Shown: positions 1 through 10,400 of the stretch, in pieces
How positions within the stretch are numbered: position 1 is the stretch's first letter
How the letters are laid out: each line of letters starts with the position of its first letter
DNA from: Muribaculum sp.
GTDB lineage: Bacteria; Bacteroidota; Bacteroidia; Bacteroidales; Muribaculaceae
DNA length: 37,551 bases
Reading direction: 5' to 3'
Assembly (NCBI RefSeq): GCF_029051885.1
Contig: NZ_JAIDKI010000233.1
Span: 1-37,551, forward strand
Notes under the pieces: model-generated
Database searches by the model: none
What the model was told of the DNA's origin: nothing
The model's input: only the letters and a program-made list of their open reading frames with translations
Translations under genes and position numbers: made by a program

Positions 1-222
1 GCCATGGTCAAGGTAAGGAAGAAAAGCGTCTTTATCATAGCCTACGTCGACAAACGCAGCGTTGAGCCCCGGCATAAGTTTCTTTACTTTTGCCAGATAT
101 ATATCGCCGACGGCATAGGCAATGTTGCGCGCCTCTTTCTGAAGAGAGACGAGCCTATTGTCCTCGGTAAGCGCAATTGACACTTCCGATGGTTGAACGT
201 CGATGAAGAGTTCGCTTTTCAT
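1..222 (-). CDS. rng: Ribonuclease E/G family protein, N-terminal part (cut by window edge)
   Basis: Seventy-four codons from an ATG at 222-220 run off the left edge, so only the N-terminus is visible. It begins MKSELFIDVQ and contains a stretch ending in LNAAFVDVGYDKDAFLPYLD, the typical start of the S1-like domain of RNase E/G (Rng/CafA). Enzymes of this family cleave single-stranded RNA and take part in rRNA maturation and mRNA turnover in the cytoplasm. The catalytic DNase I-like part lies outside the window. It is preceded on the same strand by the HU-family gene and the 29-residue basic protein. RNase E versus RNase G cannot be separated from this fragment; RNase G is the usual assignment in Bacteroidales. 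Confidence 0.88.
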   Translation of the reverse strand, partial: MKSELFIDVQPSEVSIALTEDNRLVSLQKEARNIAYAVGDIYLAKVKKLMPGLNAAFVDVGYDKDAFLPYLDHG

Positions 223-503
223 TATCTGAATATCTCCGCCTTGATTAGATACAGAGGGCAGCGTGGCGCGGTGGCGGAGTCAGCGCCTGCCGCCGGTAAT
301 AGAGGGATTCAGGGGCTACAGCCTGCCCGGAAATCTCTGTAGGCAGTTGAGTCTACAGGGTCGAGGGCTGCATGCTGATATGCGTACATTGCAATTTTTT
401 GTACGCGTGATATACGCAGAGAACAAACGGCGCCAGGCGGGATAATGAATGCCGCTGTGGCAGCGTTTGCTCTCGTGTATATTCATAAAGAACCGCTTCG
501 CGC
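223..503. other. Intergenic stretch without a supported gene
   Basis: This 281-base gap separates the 29-residue protein gene from the RNase E/G gene. It is GC-rich in its middle part, unlike most gaps here. I see one inverted repeat, GCGTACA at 382-388 and TGTACGC at 400-406, with an 11-base A/T-rich loop. It has no run of T after it on the minus strand, so it is not a clear terminator. A plus-strand ORF at 263-445 has no family resemblance. The gap may hold the leader and promoter of the RNase gene, but I found no clear TAnnTTTG box. Confidence 0.4.
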
Positions 504-593
504 TTATTTCTTCTTGTGGCGATTCTTTCTCAGGCGCTTTTTGCGCTTGTGAGTGGCCATCTTGTGACCTTTTCTTTTCTTTCCGCTAGGCAT
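504..593 (-). CDS. 29-residue basic AURKAIP1/COX24-domain protein (bS22-like ribosomal protein candidate)
   Basis: An ATG at 593-591 opens a 29-codon frame ending in TAA at 506-504, between HU and the RNase gene. The product starts MPSGKKRKGHKMATHKRKK and is more than half Lys, Arg and His. Very short basic proteins of this form are conserved in Bacteroidetes and annotated as AURKAIP1/COX24-domain proteins. The same domain includes the small mycobacterial ribosomal protein bS22 and mitochondrial small-subunit factors, so a place on the ribosome is likely (inference). It is short enough to be missed by gene finders. The start is chosen because no other ATG leaves the conserved N-terminal part intact. 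The in-frame internal Met at residue 12 is the only alternative start. Confidence 0.82.
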   Translation of the reverse strand: MPSGKKRKGHKMATHKRKKRLRKNRHKKK

Positions 594-656
594 CTTGATG
601 CAGTTTTGGAGTTAATAAATATAGTTGATTTAAAGGAATAGCTCTTATAGGGAGAT

Positions 657-929
657 TTACTTAACCTCTTCCATGAACACTTTTGCAGGCTTGAAAGCCG
701 GTATCTTGTGCTCGGGAATGATGATGGTAGTATTCTTGGAGATGTTGCGAGCTGTCTTTTCGGAACGAACCTTCACGATAAAGCTGCCGAAGCCACGGAG
801 GTATACATTCTCGCCATGTGCGAGAGAATCCTTCACGATCTCCATAAACTTCTCGATGGTATCCAATACAGCGCCCTTCTCAATGCCGGTGCTTTTGGAT
901 ATTTCGTTAACGATGTCGGCTTTAGTCAT
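657..929 (-). CDS. HU-family DNA-binding protein
   Basis: This 90-residue protein has the standard length of an HU/IHF subunit. It starts MTKADIVNEISKSTGIEK and carries the beta-arm signature GFGSFIVKVRSEKTARNI at about residues 46-63, where the arm grips the DNA minor groove. The C-terminus IPAFKPAKVFMEEVK is the usual closing helix. The protein binds and bends DNA as a dimer and compacts the nucleoid. The ATG at 929-927 is the natural start. Its neighbours are ansA upstream and a 29-residue ribosome-like protein downstream, all on one strand. Whether it is HU or an IHF-like paralogue cannot be decided here. An imperfect hairpin (985-1005) lies about 55 bases upstream of the start. Confidence 0.95.
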   Translation of the reverse strand: MTKADIVNEISKSTGIEKGAVLDTIEKFMEIVKDSLAHGENVYLRGFGSFIVKVRSEKTARNISKNTTIIIPEHKIPAFKPAKVFMEEVK

Positions 930-1114
930 TGTTTTGTATTATTAGAAAATATGATTTGAGTTGTTGGGTAGCAAATAGTTATGAGCCCACAAAATCCCTG
1001 CGGGCATTTGCAGGTGCAAATATCGCACTTTTTTTTGACATAGGAGATATATGTGCCATATTTTTTTGAATAAAAAGCACAAAAACACCTACTTAGATAC
1101 AATGCGATATGTAA

Positions 1115-2146
1115 TCATAATGTGACTTCACCGCATATATTGCACTCCAGATATTTCCTTACATCCTCTCCGGAAAGGCCGATTCCGAAGAGATACATCA
1201 TCTTGGTGATAGCTGCCTCGGAGGTCATGTCGTGGCCCGAAGTCACTCCGGCGGCGGCCAGACGGTCGCCGGCCACATAACGCTTGGTATGGACACCGCC
1301 GTTGACACACTGCGTAACGTTAAGTATCACTGTCCCACGGTCGATAGCACTCTTTATGGCATGTATAAACCATGGATATGTAGGCGCGTTGCCTGCTCCG
1401 AACGTGCGTAGCACTATACCCTTTATTCCCGGAGTATTCAGGAGATAATTGAGTATGTCCTCAGTGATGCCGGGATGCAGGTCGACAAACATCACCCCGG
1501 TGTCCATGGCGTAGCGCACCTTGAGAGGGCGCTTGATGCGCGCTCTCATCAGAGCTTCCTCGTTGAAATGTATACCGAGGCCTATCTTGGCGAGCGAGGG
1601 ATAGTTGTTGGATTTAAACGCATTGAAGTTGTCGGCGCTCATCTTGGTCGAGCGGTTGCCCCTCCAGAGATAGTTCTCAAAGAGTATGGCCACCTCCTGC
1701 ACCATCGGCTCGCCGTTGACATCGGTAGCCGCAGCTATCTGCAAGGCTGTAATCAGATTCTCCTCACCGTCGGTACGCACCTCACCGATAGGGAGTTGCG
1801 AGCCGGTGATTATCACAGGCTTATGCAGATTCTCGAGCATAAACGACAGAGCCGAGGCGGTATAGGCCATCGTGTCGGTGCCGTGCAGCACTACGAATCC
1901 GTCGAAACGGTCGAAGTTCTCCTCTATTGCACGTGCCATCTCAACCCACCTGTCGGGATTCATGTCGGATGAATCTATCGGCGGGTTAAACTGTATATTC
2001 TCTATCGTATAGTCGAGCATCTTGATTTTCGGCACATTGTCAATCAGATGGTCGAAATCAAACGGCTGCAGTGCATGGGTATGCGGATTTTCAATCATAC
2101 CGATAGTGCCGCCTGTATATATGATGAGAATATTTGGCTTATGCAT
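1115..2146 (-). CDS. ansA: Type I (cytoplasmic-type) L-asparaginase
   Basis: The enzyme hydrolyses L-asparagine to aspartate and ammonia. Counting from the ATG at 2146-2144 the protein has 343 residues. The nucleophile loop TGGTIG begins at residue 11. The second catalytic block HGTDTM lies at 88-93 and is followed by ITGSQLPIGEVRTDGEEN, typical of type I asparaginases. No signal peptide is present, which fits the cytoplasmic type. An in-frame TTG two codons upstream (2152) would lengthen the protein, but the ATG is preferred. The gene lies about 56 bases downstream of metG and has no obvious promoter of its own, so co-transcription with metG is likely. Confidence 0.94.
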   Translation of the reverse strand: MHKPNILIIYTGGTIGMIENPHTHALQPFDFDHLIDNVPKIKMLDYTIENIQFNPPIDSSDMNPDRWVEMARAIEENFDRFDGFVVLHGTDTMAYTASALSFMLENLHKPVIITGSQLPIGEVRTDGEENLITALQIAAATDVNGEPMVQEVAILFENYLWRGNRSTKMSADNFNAFKSNNYPSLAKIGLGIHFNEEALMRARIKRPLKVRYAMDTGVMFVDLHPGITEDILNYLLNTPGIKGIVLRTFGAGNAPTYPWFIHAIKSAIDRGTVILNVTQCVNGGVHTKRYVAGDRLAAAGVTSGHDMTSEAAITKMMYLFGIGLSGEDVRKYLECNICGEVTL

Positions 2147-2202
2147 AGACAAGAGTTATGTAGGAAATAGCTGTATTTCAACTGCTAAACGCGGTGATGC
2201 GG

Positions 2203-4260
2203 TTAGCCTATTTTAGCGCCTGGAGCTGTCGGAGCCGATGGTGATATCACAACCAGAGAGCCGTCGGGCTGCTCGGCCGACAGAATCATGCCTTCGCTTA
2301 CGATGCCGCGCAGCTTGCGTGGTGGGAGGTTGGCGATAAAGCATACCTGCTTGCCGACAAGGTCCTCGGGATTATAATAATGTGCGATACCGCTTACGAT
2401 GGTGCGCTTCTTCATGCCGTCGTCGATAAGGAACTGAAGAAGTTTGTCGGCCTTTGGCACTTTTATACACTCGAGCACAGTGCCTACACGCAGGTCGGCC
2501 TTCATGAATGTGTCGAAGTCGACATCGGCAGCCTGCGGAGCCGGCTCCCACGAATTTATTTTGTTCTGCTCCTTGATATCCTCAAGACGCTTCACCTGAC
2601 CTTCGATTACAGAGTCCTCAATCTTCTCGAAGAGGAGTTCGGGAGTGGCGAGACGCGAGCCGGCAGCCACAATGTCGAGCGACCCGAGCATATCCCAGGA
2701 TATATCTCCAAGGCCGAGCATGTCGCGCAGACGCTTGCTCATGAACGGCATGAACGGCTCGGCGGCCACAGCTATATTGCCGCAAAGCTGCAGAGCGGTG
2801 TTGAGTATGGCTCCGGTAAGAGGGAGGTCGGTCTTGGCGAGCTTCCACGGCTCCATATCCTGGAGGTAGCGGTTGCCAATACGCGCTATTTCCATCATGG
2901 CCTTAAGGGCGTCGCGGAAATGGAATGTGTCAAGAGCGGCAGTAAGGTCGGAGGCAGCTTTCTCCAGTTCAGGAGTGAGAGCGGCACGTCCGGCGTCGAC
3001 ATCGGCGGGAATTTCGGGCACTACGCCATCGAAATATTTATGAGTAAGCACCATGGCACGGTTGACGAAGTTGCCGAGTATCGCCACAAGCTCGCTGTTG
3101 TTGCGGGCCTGGAAGTCGCGCCAGGTAAAGTCGTTGTCCTTTGTCTCGGGAGCATTTGCGGTAAGCACGTAGCGGAGCACATCCTGCTTGCCGGGGAAAT
3201 CGCGCAGATACTCGTGGAGCCATACGGCCCAGTTGCGCGAGGTCGATATCTTATCGCCTTCAAGATTAAGGAACTCATTGGCAGGCACATTGTCGGGCAA
3301 CTGGAATCCATCGCCATAGGCCATAAGCATCGCGGGGAACACGATACAGTGGAACACGATGTTATCCTTGCCTATGAAGTTGATTATCCTTGTCTCGGGA
3401 TCCTTCCAGTATGTCTCCCATGTGTCGGGGAGTATCTCCTTGGTGTTGGAAATATAGCCGATAGGAGCGTCAAACCATACATAAAGCACCTTTCCCTCGG
3501 CGCCCTCTACGGGCACGGGGATACCCCAGTCGAGGTCGCGGCTTACGGCGCGGGGCTTGAGGCCAAGGTCGAGCCACGACTTGCACTGTCCGTATACGTT
3601 GGTCTTCCATTCCTTGTGTCCGTCGAGAATCCACTCGCGGAGCCTTCCTTCCCAGCGGTCGAGAGGGAGATACCAGTGATGGGTATCGCGCAGCTCAGGC
3701 ACCGCACCGGTGATGGCGCTCTTGGGGTCGATGAGTTCGTCGGGGCTCAGCGAAGTGCCGCAGGCCTCACATTGGTCGCCATAAGCGCGCTCGTTGCCGC
3801 AATGAGGGCATTTTCCTGTCACATAGCGGTCGGCAAGAAACTGTTTTGCCTCAGGGTCATATAGCTGGCGAGAAGTCTGCTCTACAAACTGTCCATTGTC
3901 GTAAAGGCGACGGAAAAATTCACTTGCAGTGGCCGAGTGCATCTCTGAAGTTGTGCGGGAATACACATCAAACGATATACCCAACTCCTCAAACGAGTCC
4001 TTAATAATCTTGTGGTATCGGTCAACGATATCCTGGGGAGTCACACCCTCGCGGCGCGCCTTTATTGTGATAGGCACACCGTGCTCATCGCTTCCGCCTA
4101 CCATCACCACGTCCTGTCCACGGAGGCGCAGATAACGGGCGTAGATATCAGCCGGCACATAAACACCGGCAAGATGTCCGATGTGGACCGGACCATTGGC
4201 ATATGGAAGAGCCGTAGTAATCAGTGTGCGTTTAAATTCCTTTTGCATTGCGTATTTCAT
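2203..4260 (-). CDS. metG: Methionine--tRNA ligase with C-terminal tRNA-binding domain
   Basis: The protein (685 residues) attaches methionine to tRNA-Met. The class I HIGH motif is at residues 26-29, and the KMSKS counterpart is KISTS at 337-341, a common MetRS variant. Between them lies a zinc-knuckle insert with CPHC (151-154) and CEAC (164-167). The anticodon-binding helical region follows. The last ~110 residues, from [14 protein letters not shown] onward, form a Trbp111-type OB-fold that binds tRNA and supports dimerisation. The length fits dimeric MetG. The start at 4260 lies only about five bases below the predicted transcription start. The in-frame ATG at residue 5 (4248) is a real alternative and keeps every motif. 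Confidence 0.97.
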   Translation of the reverse strand: MKYAMQKEFKRTLITTALPYANGPVHIGHLAGVYVPADIYARYLRLRGQDVVMVGGSDEHGVPITIKARREGVTPQDIVDRYHKIIKDSFEELGISFDVYSRTTSEMHSATASEFFRRLYDNGQFVEQTSRQLYDPEAKQFLADRYVTGKCPHCGNERAYGDQCEACGTSLSPDELIDPKSAITGAVPELRDTHHWYLPLDRWEGRLREWILDGHKEWKTNVYGQCKSWLDLGLKPRAVSRDLDWGIPVPVEGAEGKVLYVWFDAPIGYISNTKEILPDTWETYWKDPETRIINFIGKDNIVFHCIVFPAMLMAYGDGFQLPDNVPANEFLNLEGDKISTSRNWAVWLHEYLRDFPGKQDVLRYVLTANAPETKDNDFTWRDFQARNNSELVAILGNFVNRAMVLTHKYFDGVVPEIPADVDAGRAALTPELEKAASDLTAALDTFHFRDALKAMMEIARIGNRYLQDMEPWKLAKTDLPLTGAILNTALQLCGNIAVAAEPFMPFMSKRLRDMLGLGDISWDMLGSLDIVAAGSRLATPELLFEKIEDSVIEGQVKRLEDIKEQNKINSWEPAPQAADVDFDTFMKADLRVGTVLECIKVPKADKLLQFLIDDGMKKRTIVSGIAHYYNPEDLVGKQVCFIANLPPRKLRGIVSEGMILSAEQPDGSLVVISPSAPTAPGAKIG

Positions 4261-4269
4261 TTATGTGTG

Positions 4270-4301
4270 CAAAATTAGCCATTTCCCGCTTAAAAAACAA
4301 A
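4270..4301 (-). promoter_or_regulatory. Predicted Bacteroidetes-type promoter of metG
   Basis: Read on the minus strand, TTTG (4301-4298) is followed after exactly 20 bases by TAATTTTG (4277-4270), a perfect match to the TAnnTTTG -7 box of the primary Bacteroidetes sigma factor. Transcription should begin around 4265, giving a leader of only a few bases before the ATG at 4260. Confidence 0.75.
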
Positions 4302-4381
4302 TGTAACCACCCGCCTCATAGAATCCTACGCAAAAGTTATCATAACTCTACTCCAATACAATCCGGACAGCCAATATTGTG

Positions 4382-4426
4382 TTTTAAAAGTCATGGCGGT
4401 GTATCGCCGTGGATACACCGCCATGA
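4382..4426 (-). terminator. Intrinsic terminator of the 2056-residue repeat-protein gene
   Basis: A perfect 15-bp inverted repeat (4391-4405 with 4412-4426, six-base loop) starts 25 bases after the stop codon. On the minus strand it is followed by CTTTTAAAAC, a short T run. It separates this gene from metG. Confidence 0.8.
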
Positions 4427-4451
4427 TTATAGGTCGTATAGCGTGAAGTAA

Positions 4452-7400
4452 TTACTTCATGACTACCTTCTCGACTTTGACTGAGCCGTCGCTGAGAGTG
4501 CGTACGACTACGTACACATTGCCGTCGGAAATGCTCGGCTCGGCTACCTCGATACCAGCGGCGTTGAAATAGCGGGAGTCGACTACCTCAATACCTGACG
4601 CATCGATATCTTCGATGCCGGAAGTAGCGCTTACCTGTATCTCATACTCCTTGGAGAGTTCTCCGGCAGTAGCGGTAATACGAATCTTGCCGGTGAATGC
4701 GCCGGTAAACGATGCAACGCTCTCATTGAATGAAAGCACGGAGCAGTCGCTCGACCAGGTCACTACGGGAGCGCCTCCGACATGGAACGAACCGGTTACA
4801 CTTTCAGCAGTGTCATTGCCGCCGAACACAATCTGTGCGGCATTGATCATGGCTGCGTTGTTGTCGGCAAATCCCTTGACTACGGGGAATGTGTAGTCGT
4901 CGACAGAATCAAATCCTTCGCCGAGGTCAAGAGCGGCAAGAGCGGCAACAGAGAAAGCCTTTGCCGAAGTGGCGGCGTCGTTGTCACAGTTGTTGGAGTC
5001 GATATAGTAGCAGTCGGTCATAGCGTTGCCCTCGGTCCACTGCTTGTCGTTGTTGACACTGATGCCCACAATCGAGCCGCATGAGTCGGCAGGAGCTATA
5101 ATCTTACCTGCATTGTAGCAGTTGGTGAATGTGGTCTTACCCTTGGTCGTGTTGCCCACAAGACCGCCTACACGCGAAAGACCTTCGACCGTACCGGCAT
5201 TGTAGCAATTGATGAAGGATGCGGCGTTGCTGCCTGCCAGACCGCCAATCTCATTAGAGCTTGTCACCTTTGTACCCTGCTCCTCGCTTGTCGATGAGAT
5301 ATTGCCGGTGTTCCAGCATCCTTCGACAACACCGTTGGTAGGTGCACCCCATGCAATCAGACCGCCGGCACGCTGGGCCTTTGCAGTAATGTTGCCTGTG
5401 TTGTAGCAGTTGAGCAGCTTCGGCCCTGTACCTGCGAATCCAGAGGTAATACCTCCGAGCATCTGATTGCCTTCGATGTCGCCGGTATTGTAGCATCCGG
5501 TAAGAGTCACAGCACCGCTTACATAACCGGTGATGCCGCCACCCTGATTGCCGTCGGCCACGATAAGGCCCTCATTATAGCAGTCGGTAAACTCGACTGT
5601 GGCCGGAGTAGAGGTCGAGCCGGGTGTACCGGTAATATATCCGGCAATACCTGCGGCATAGACATTCTTATTGGAGATAATAGTGCCCTCGTTGTGGCAG
5701 CGTACGAACTTTGAGCCGGGGGTATACTGCATAATCAGACCTGCGGTATAAGACGAACTTACAGCCTTGGTAGCAGTAGAAGTAATGTCGCCGGTATTGT
5801 AACAGTCGGTCATTACAAACTGGAAGTTGGCGGCAGAAGTCGACGAAGTAGGACCTCCGGCAACGATACCTGCAACTTTTCCGGCTGCCGAAATAGGAGT
5901 AGCGTTGTAGCAGTTGGTGAAGGAGTATAGACCATCAGTCTTGTTGCCTGAGGCATTGCCGATGAATCCGGCTACATTTGTGGCAAACTCGCTATCGGAA
6001 ATATTAATCTCACCGTCGCTATAGCAGCCGGTAAAGGTCGAAGGACCACAGGTTGCTACCAGACCGCCTACAGTCACAGCTGTTGCCTTGGTGTTGGTGG
6101 ATGTCTGGGCAATCTTACCGGTAAACGCACACTCATTGAAAGTGACGCGACCGTTGGCCTGGGTGGTGGCTACGATACCGCCTACCATGTTCTGGGCGCT
6201 GGTGATAGAGCCTGCAAACACAACCTTGTCGAGCAGAGCGCCGTTATATGCATTGCCGACAACACCGGCACAGTTGGCCTTGGTGGTGGTGACAGTAAAG
6301 TTGCTCTTCACATTACGGAGTGTGCCGTAAAGTTTGTCGACAACAGGAGCCACATATGTATAAGCTCCGCTTGCCTCACCGCTGAATACTATATTCTCAA
6401 CCGAACCGCCGGCAGCAATCGTACCGATAAGAGCACAAACGTTGTTGCCTGCCGCTTTGATTACGAGGCCTTTTATCTCATGGCCGTCGCCGTCGATAGT
6501 GCCAAGGAGAGAGGTAACACCGTCGGCACCGAGGCGAGAGAATGAGCCGCCTGCAAAGTCAAGGTCGGCGGTAATCTTCACAAACTGATTCTCAAGACCG
6601 TCGGAAGCTCCGTCCATATACTTGACGAGCGAGTTCCAGTCGTCGGTATTGTTGATAAGGAAGGGCGAGTCCTTTGTACCTTCGCCGGCAAGAGGATTTG
6701 TCGGCTTGGCATTGAGCAGAATGGCGCGACGCACACCTGCCTCGTTGACCGCTACAAGAGTATCGGACACTACCGCGTCAACCTTCTCGGGAGCAATCAG
6801 GGTATTGCCTTCTATCTTGAATATCGTGCCATCAGTCAGGCTCCATTCAGCACCCTCCGAAAGGGTAGCGGATACGGTAAGATTGTCGACTGAGCGGCCG
6901 TCAGGAATAATGGCATACACCTTGCGGGCAGCCTTAACCTTTGCCTCGTCGGCAAACATCTTGAATGCGGGATACATACCTGCGGCAAAATCCCATTCAG
7001 CAGTATCGAAGCCATCGATAGCCTCGCCTGAAATGAGAGCCGAAGTCTCCATGGGAGTTACGTTCTCCATATCGCTGTTGGCTCCTGCCTTCAGGCCTAT
7101 CATCTGGACATCGTAGTAAACGGCCGAAATCTCTTTGGTACCCTTAATGCCTGCGATTGCGCCGAGAGTAGCCTTGTTGCCGCAATATACATTGCCGAAG
7201 TTGAAGCAACGTGTAAGATCATCCTTGCCTGAGCCGGCTGTGCTGGTACCTTCGAGCGAACCGCAGATACCTCCGGCATTGTTGAGGTCGGCCGATACAT
7301 TACCGTAGTTCACACAGTTGATGAATGAACCGCCGTTAGAACCTCCGGAAATACCGCCGGCACGCTGAAGCTGCTTGCTGTAGTTGGTGACAAGGTTGGT

Positions 7401-10400
7401 AGCGCGGATAGTACCTGTGTTGACACAGTTTTCAATCACACCTCCGGTAGTACCTGCGATACCGCCTACATTGGCGTAGCTGGTAGTGATGTTGCCTGCA
7501 TTATAGCAGTCCTTGACCACACTGCCCTTATTCATCTGGCCTACGATACCGCCTACCCAGCATGAGTAACCGATGACGTCGGCATAGTTGCGGCAGTTCT
7601 CCACGCGTCCGTCAAGCTGACCTACGAGCGCGGCACATGTGGCATACATCTCAAGACGGGAGTTAGCACCGATATTCACGTTGCGGATAACACCGTCGAC
7701 ACCTACGCGTCCGAACAGTCCGGAGATGCCACGGCACTGGCTGGCATTGAGGGTGCCGAGCTTGCCGTCCTCGATAGGAGTAGTCCATACCAGACGGTCA
7801 GGAATTACGAGGCGGTCAATCGTGTGGCCTTTGCCATCAAATACACCCTGGAAGGCGATAGACGCCGAACCGGCCGAATTGTCGGCATTGATACCGAGGA
7901 ATGCTGTGTCATACTCCATATCGATATCTCCGCCAAGTTCAAAGTACATTCCGGGGAATGTCTGACGCTTGACGGTGGTAGCCTGAGACATAGCGATAAG
8001 GTCGGCCTTGCTCTTTATGATGAACGGAGACTCGACAGTACCGTCTCCCTCGAAAGGTATGGGAGCGATGTTGACAAAATGATAGGTCTGTGTTGTGCCG
8101 TTGATTACATAGAGAGTGTCGACACCAAACTCCTCGCCTATTACAATCATACCGTCCTTAATAGAAGCATAGTAGCCGTCATCGTAGAGGCGTCCCTGCT
8201 TGAGGAACTTGAACTGAGTGTTGCCAAGTGCGGTAATCGGAGTATTGTTGGAGAGTTTCTTGAAGTTGTCGGAGGGGATCATATCGACAGCCGAGGCACT
8301 GTACATTGCGGCCTGGGATTCGGCGGTAGCCTTGATACGCGGATATGCTCCCTTGGTAAAGTTCCAGACATCGGCCGAGAATCCCTTGGGGCCTTCAGCC
8401 GAGGTAAGATCGCTTGTCAGGGCTCCGAAGCGTGTGGAGTAGAAATTAGTCACCTGACTGTCGTAATAGATATTTTCAAGCACCGGATTGCTGCCGTCGA
8501 TAATCTTGCCGATTACCTCATTGCAGTTCTCGCGATTGTACTGGTAGGTTTCACATTCTACGGTAGCGGATGTGTAGCAGTTGCGTACCTCAGGCGAAAT
8601 CTTGTTGGACCCGAGCTGCACCTGGCCTACGATACCGCCTGTGATGCGTGAATAGCAGTGAACGAATCCGGAGGAGTAGCAGTCGACAAGTTTGCCCGTA
8701 AGCAGACCTGTCACACCGCCTACACACGATTGATTGCTGTAGCCAATCACCATGCCGGCCGAGAATGAACTGCGCAGAGTGCCGACCTGCACCATACCGG
8801 CGACTCCGCCGAGATACTGCTGTGCGTCGGTATTTTTATATCTTACCAGACCGCTGAATGCAAGGTTCTCACCATCGCCTGTGATAAGGTTGCCGACAAC
8901 ACCGCCGCCGGGATTGCCCGAACCGGTCATGAACACCTGTGTGCCTGTGGCCGAACAGTTTTGCATGCCGCCGTGCACCTCACCGGCCACGCCGCCTACA
9001 TAACCGCCGCCTTCGATAGTTCCACCCTCGACATGGCAGTTGCTGATTGAGCCGTTTACGATACCGGCCACACCGGCTGCAACTACACGTAGAGTAGAAA
9101 CAACAGGATTATATACGGTGACATTCTCTACCGAACCCAATGTCCATGCTACAATAGAGCCGGCATTGTAGTAGTCGGCGCTTACTGTCGGATTTTCCAA
9201 TATCACGTTCTTTAACACGCTGACAGTGTCGGCCATACCGAAGAGTCCGGCATAATATTTCGAGGCAGCATTAACTGTAAGCCCGGAAATCTTATGTCCG
9301 CGACCGTCAAACACACCGGCAAAACGCTGCGACCATGTCGAACCGATAGGCTCGAAGCGATAGCCCGACATGTCGATATCGTTGGCAAGGGCGAAATATT
9401 TGCCGAGGTAAGTACGTGTGTACTGGTTGTTATAGTAGGAACCCACATACTCGGTGTCGTTGTTGACCTTGTCGGCCAGCAGGATAAGATGGTCGAGCGA
9501 CTTGATAAGATATGGGCTTGCCTCGGTGCCCTCTCCCTCAAACTCGCTCACTGAAAGCGACGGATAGCTGAAGGGAGTGAATGCAGTCAGCTCGGCGTCG
9601 GTCAGTTTGCCTGCATATGAGCTGGCGGCAGCACACAGCAGCGACCAGTCGGTCCACGACAAGGTAGTATTATTGTCGTCAGCAGCAGCTGCGGTCTCGA
9701 TTATGTTGCTGTATTTAGTGAGATTGCCTGCTTCGTTAAATTCCACACAACGGATAAGAGTCCAGGCTCCGCTACCATTTATAAAAGCGGTCTGTCCGTT
9801 GATTTCAGCCGTGCGGTTGCGTTTCAGTTCAATCTCGATATCATATCCGCGGTTGAATATATTGCTGACAGTAAGCATATTCTTGCTTGTCTGCTCTATC
9901 AGCACATAATATCCGACATCATTTCCGGCAGAGTTCTTATAAGTGAACTGTCCGGTCGGACGTGAAAGCGAGAGATTATAATACGCTGCCACAAACTTAT
10001 CCTTGTTGGCGCCGGTCTGGGCGAATATGCCCCACCATGTCGCAGAAAAGTCGATAGAGCCGTCGGCAGCCACAGTTCCTGCTATCTGATTGCTATAGTC
10101 GGGAGTACCGTCGGTATTGATTACCGCGATATCAAGCTGTCCATAGCTGTTGTCATCAGCTATATGCTGGCGGGGAATGGTGATAGTGCCGTTAGCGGCA
10201 TCAAGATGCGCACGCACATCACAGCCACTCCAAAAATATTTGATTGTGACCGAATCGCCTTCGGCATCAGGCACAATCTGCATGGTAGAGCCTCCGTCAA
10301 AACTATTTGACGCAAGGGTTGAGTACTTGCCCACATAGTACCCGCTGATACTTTCTGCGGATGTCGCCACGCGTGAGGCGGCGGCACGCAATGTGTTAGA

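Noticed and set aside
263..445. 60-codon plus-strand frame in the gap before the RNase gene
   Set aside because: No hydrophobic helix, no family pattern, no promoter in front of it, and strand opposite to all neighbours.
2147..2152. Two-codon extension of ansA starting at TTG
   Set aside because: ATG at 2146 lies immediately inside and leaves every motif intact.
2380..3864. 494-codon plus-strand open frame opposite metG
   Set aside because: Shadow of metG, whose catalytic and zinc motifs are intact on the other strand.
4848..9545. CRISPR array or DNA-level tandem repeat
   Set aside because: Repeats are in frame, degenerate and protein-level; there are no identical direct repeats with unique spacers and no cas genes.
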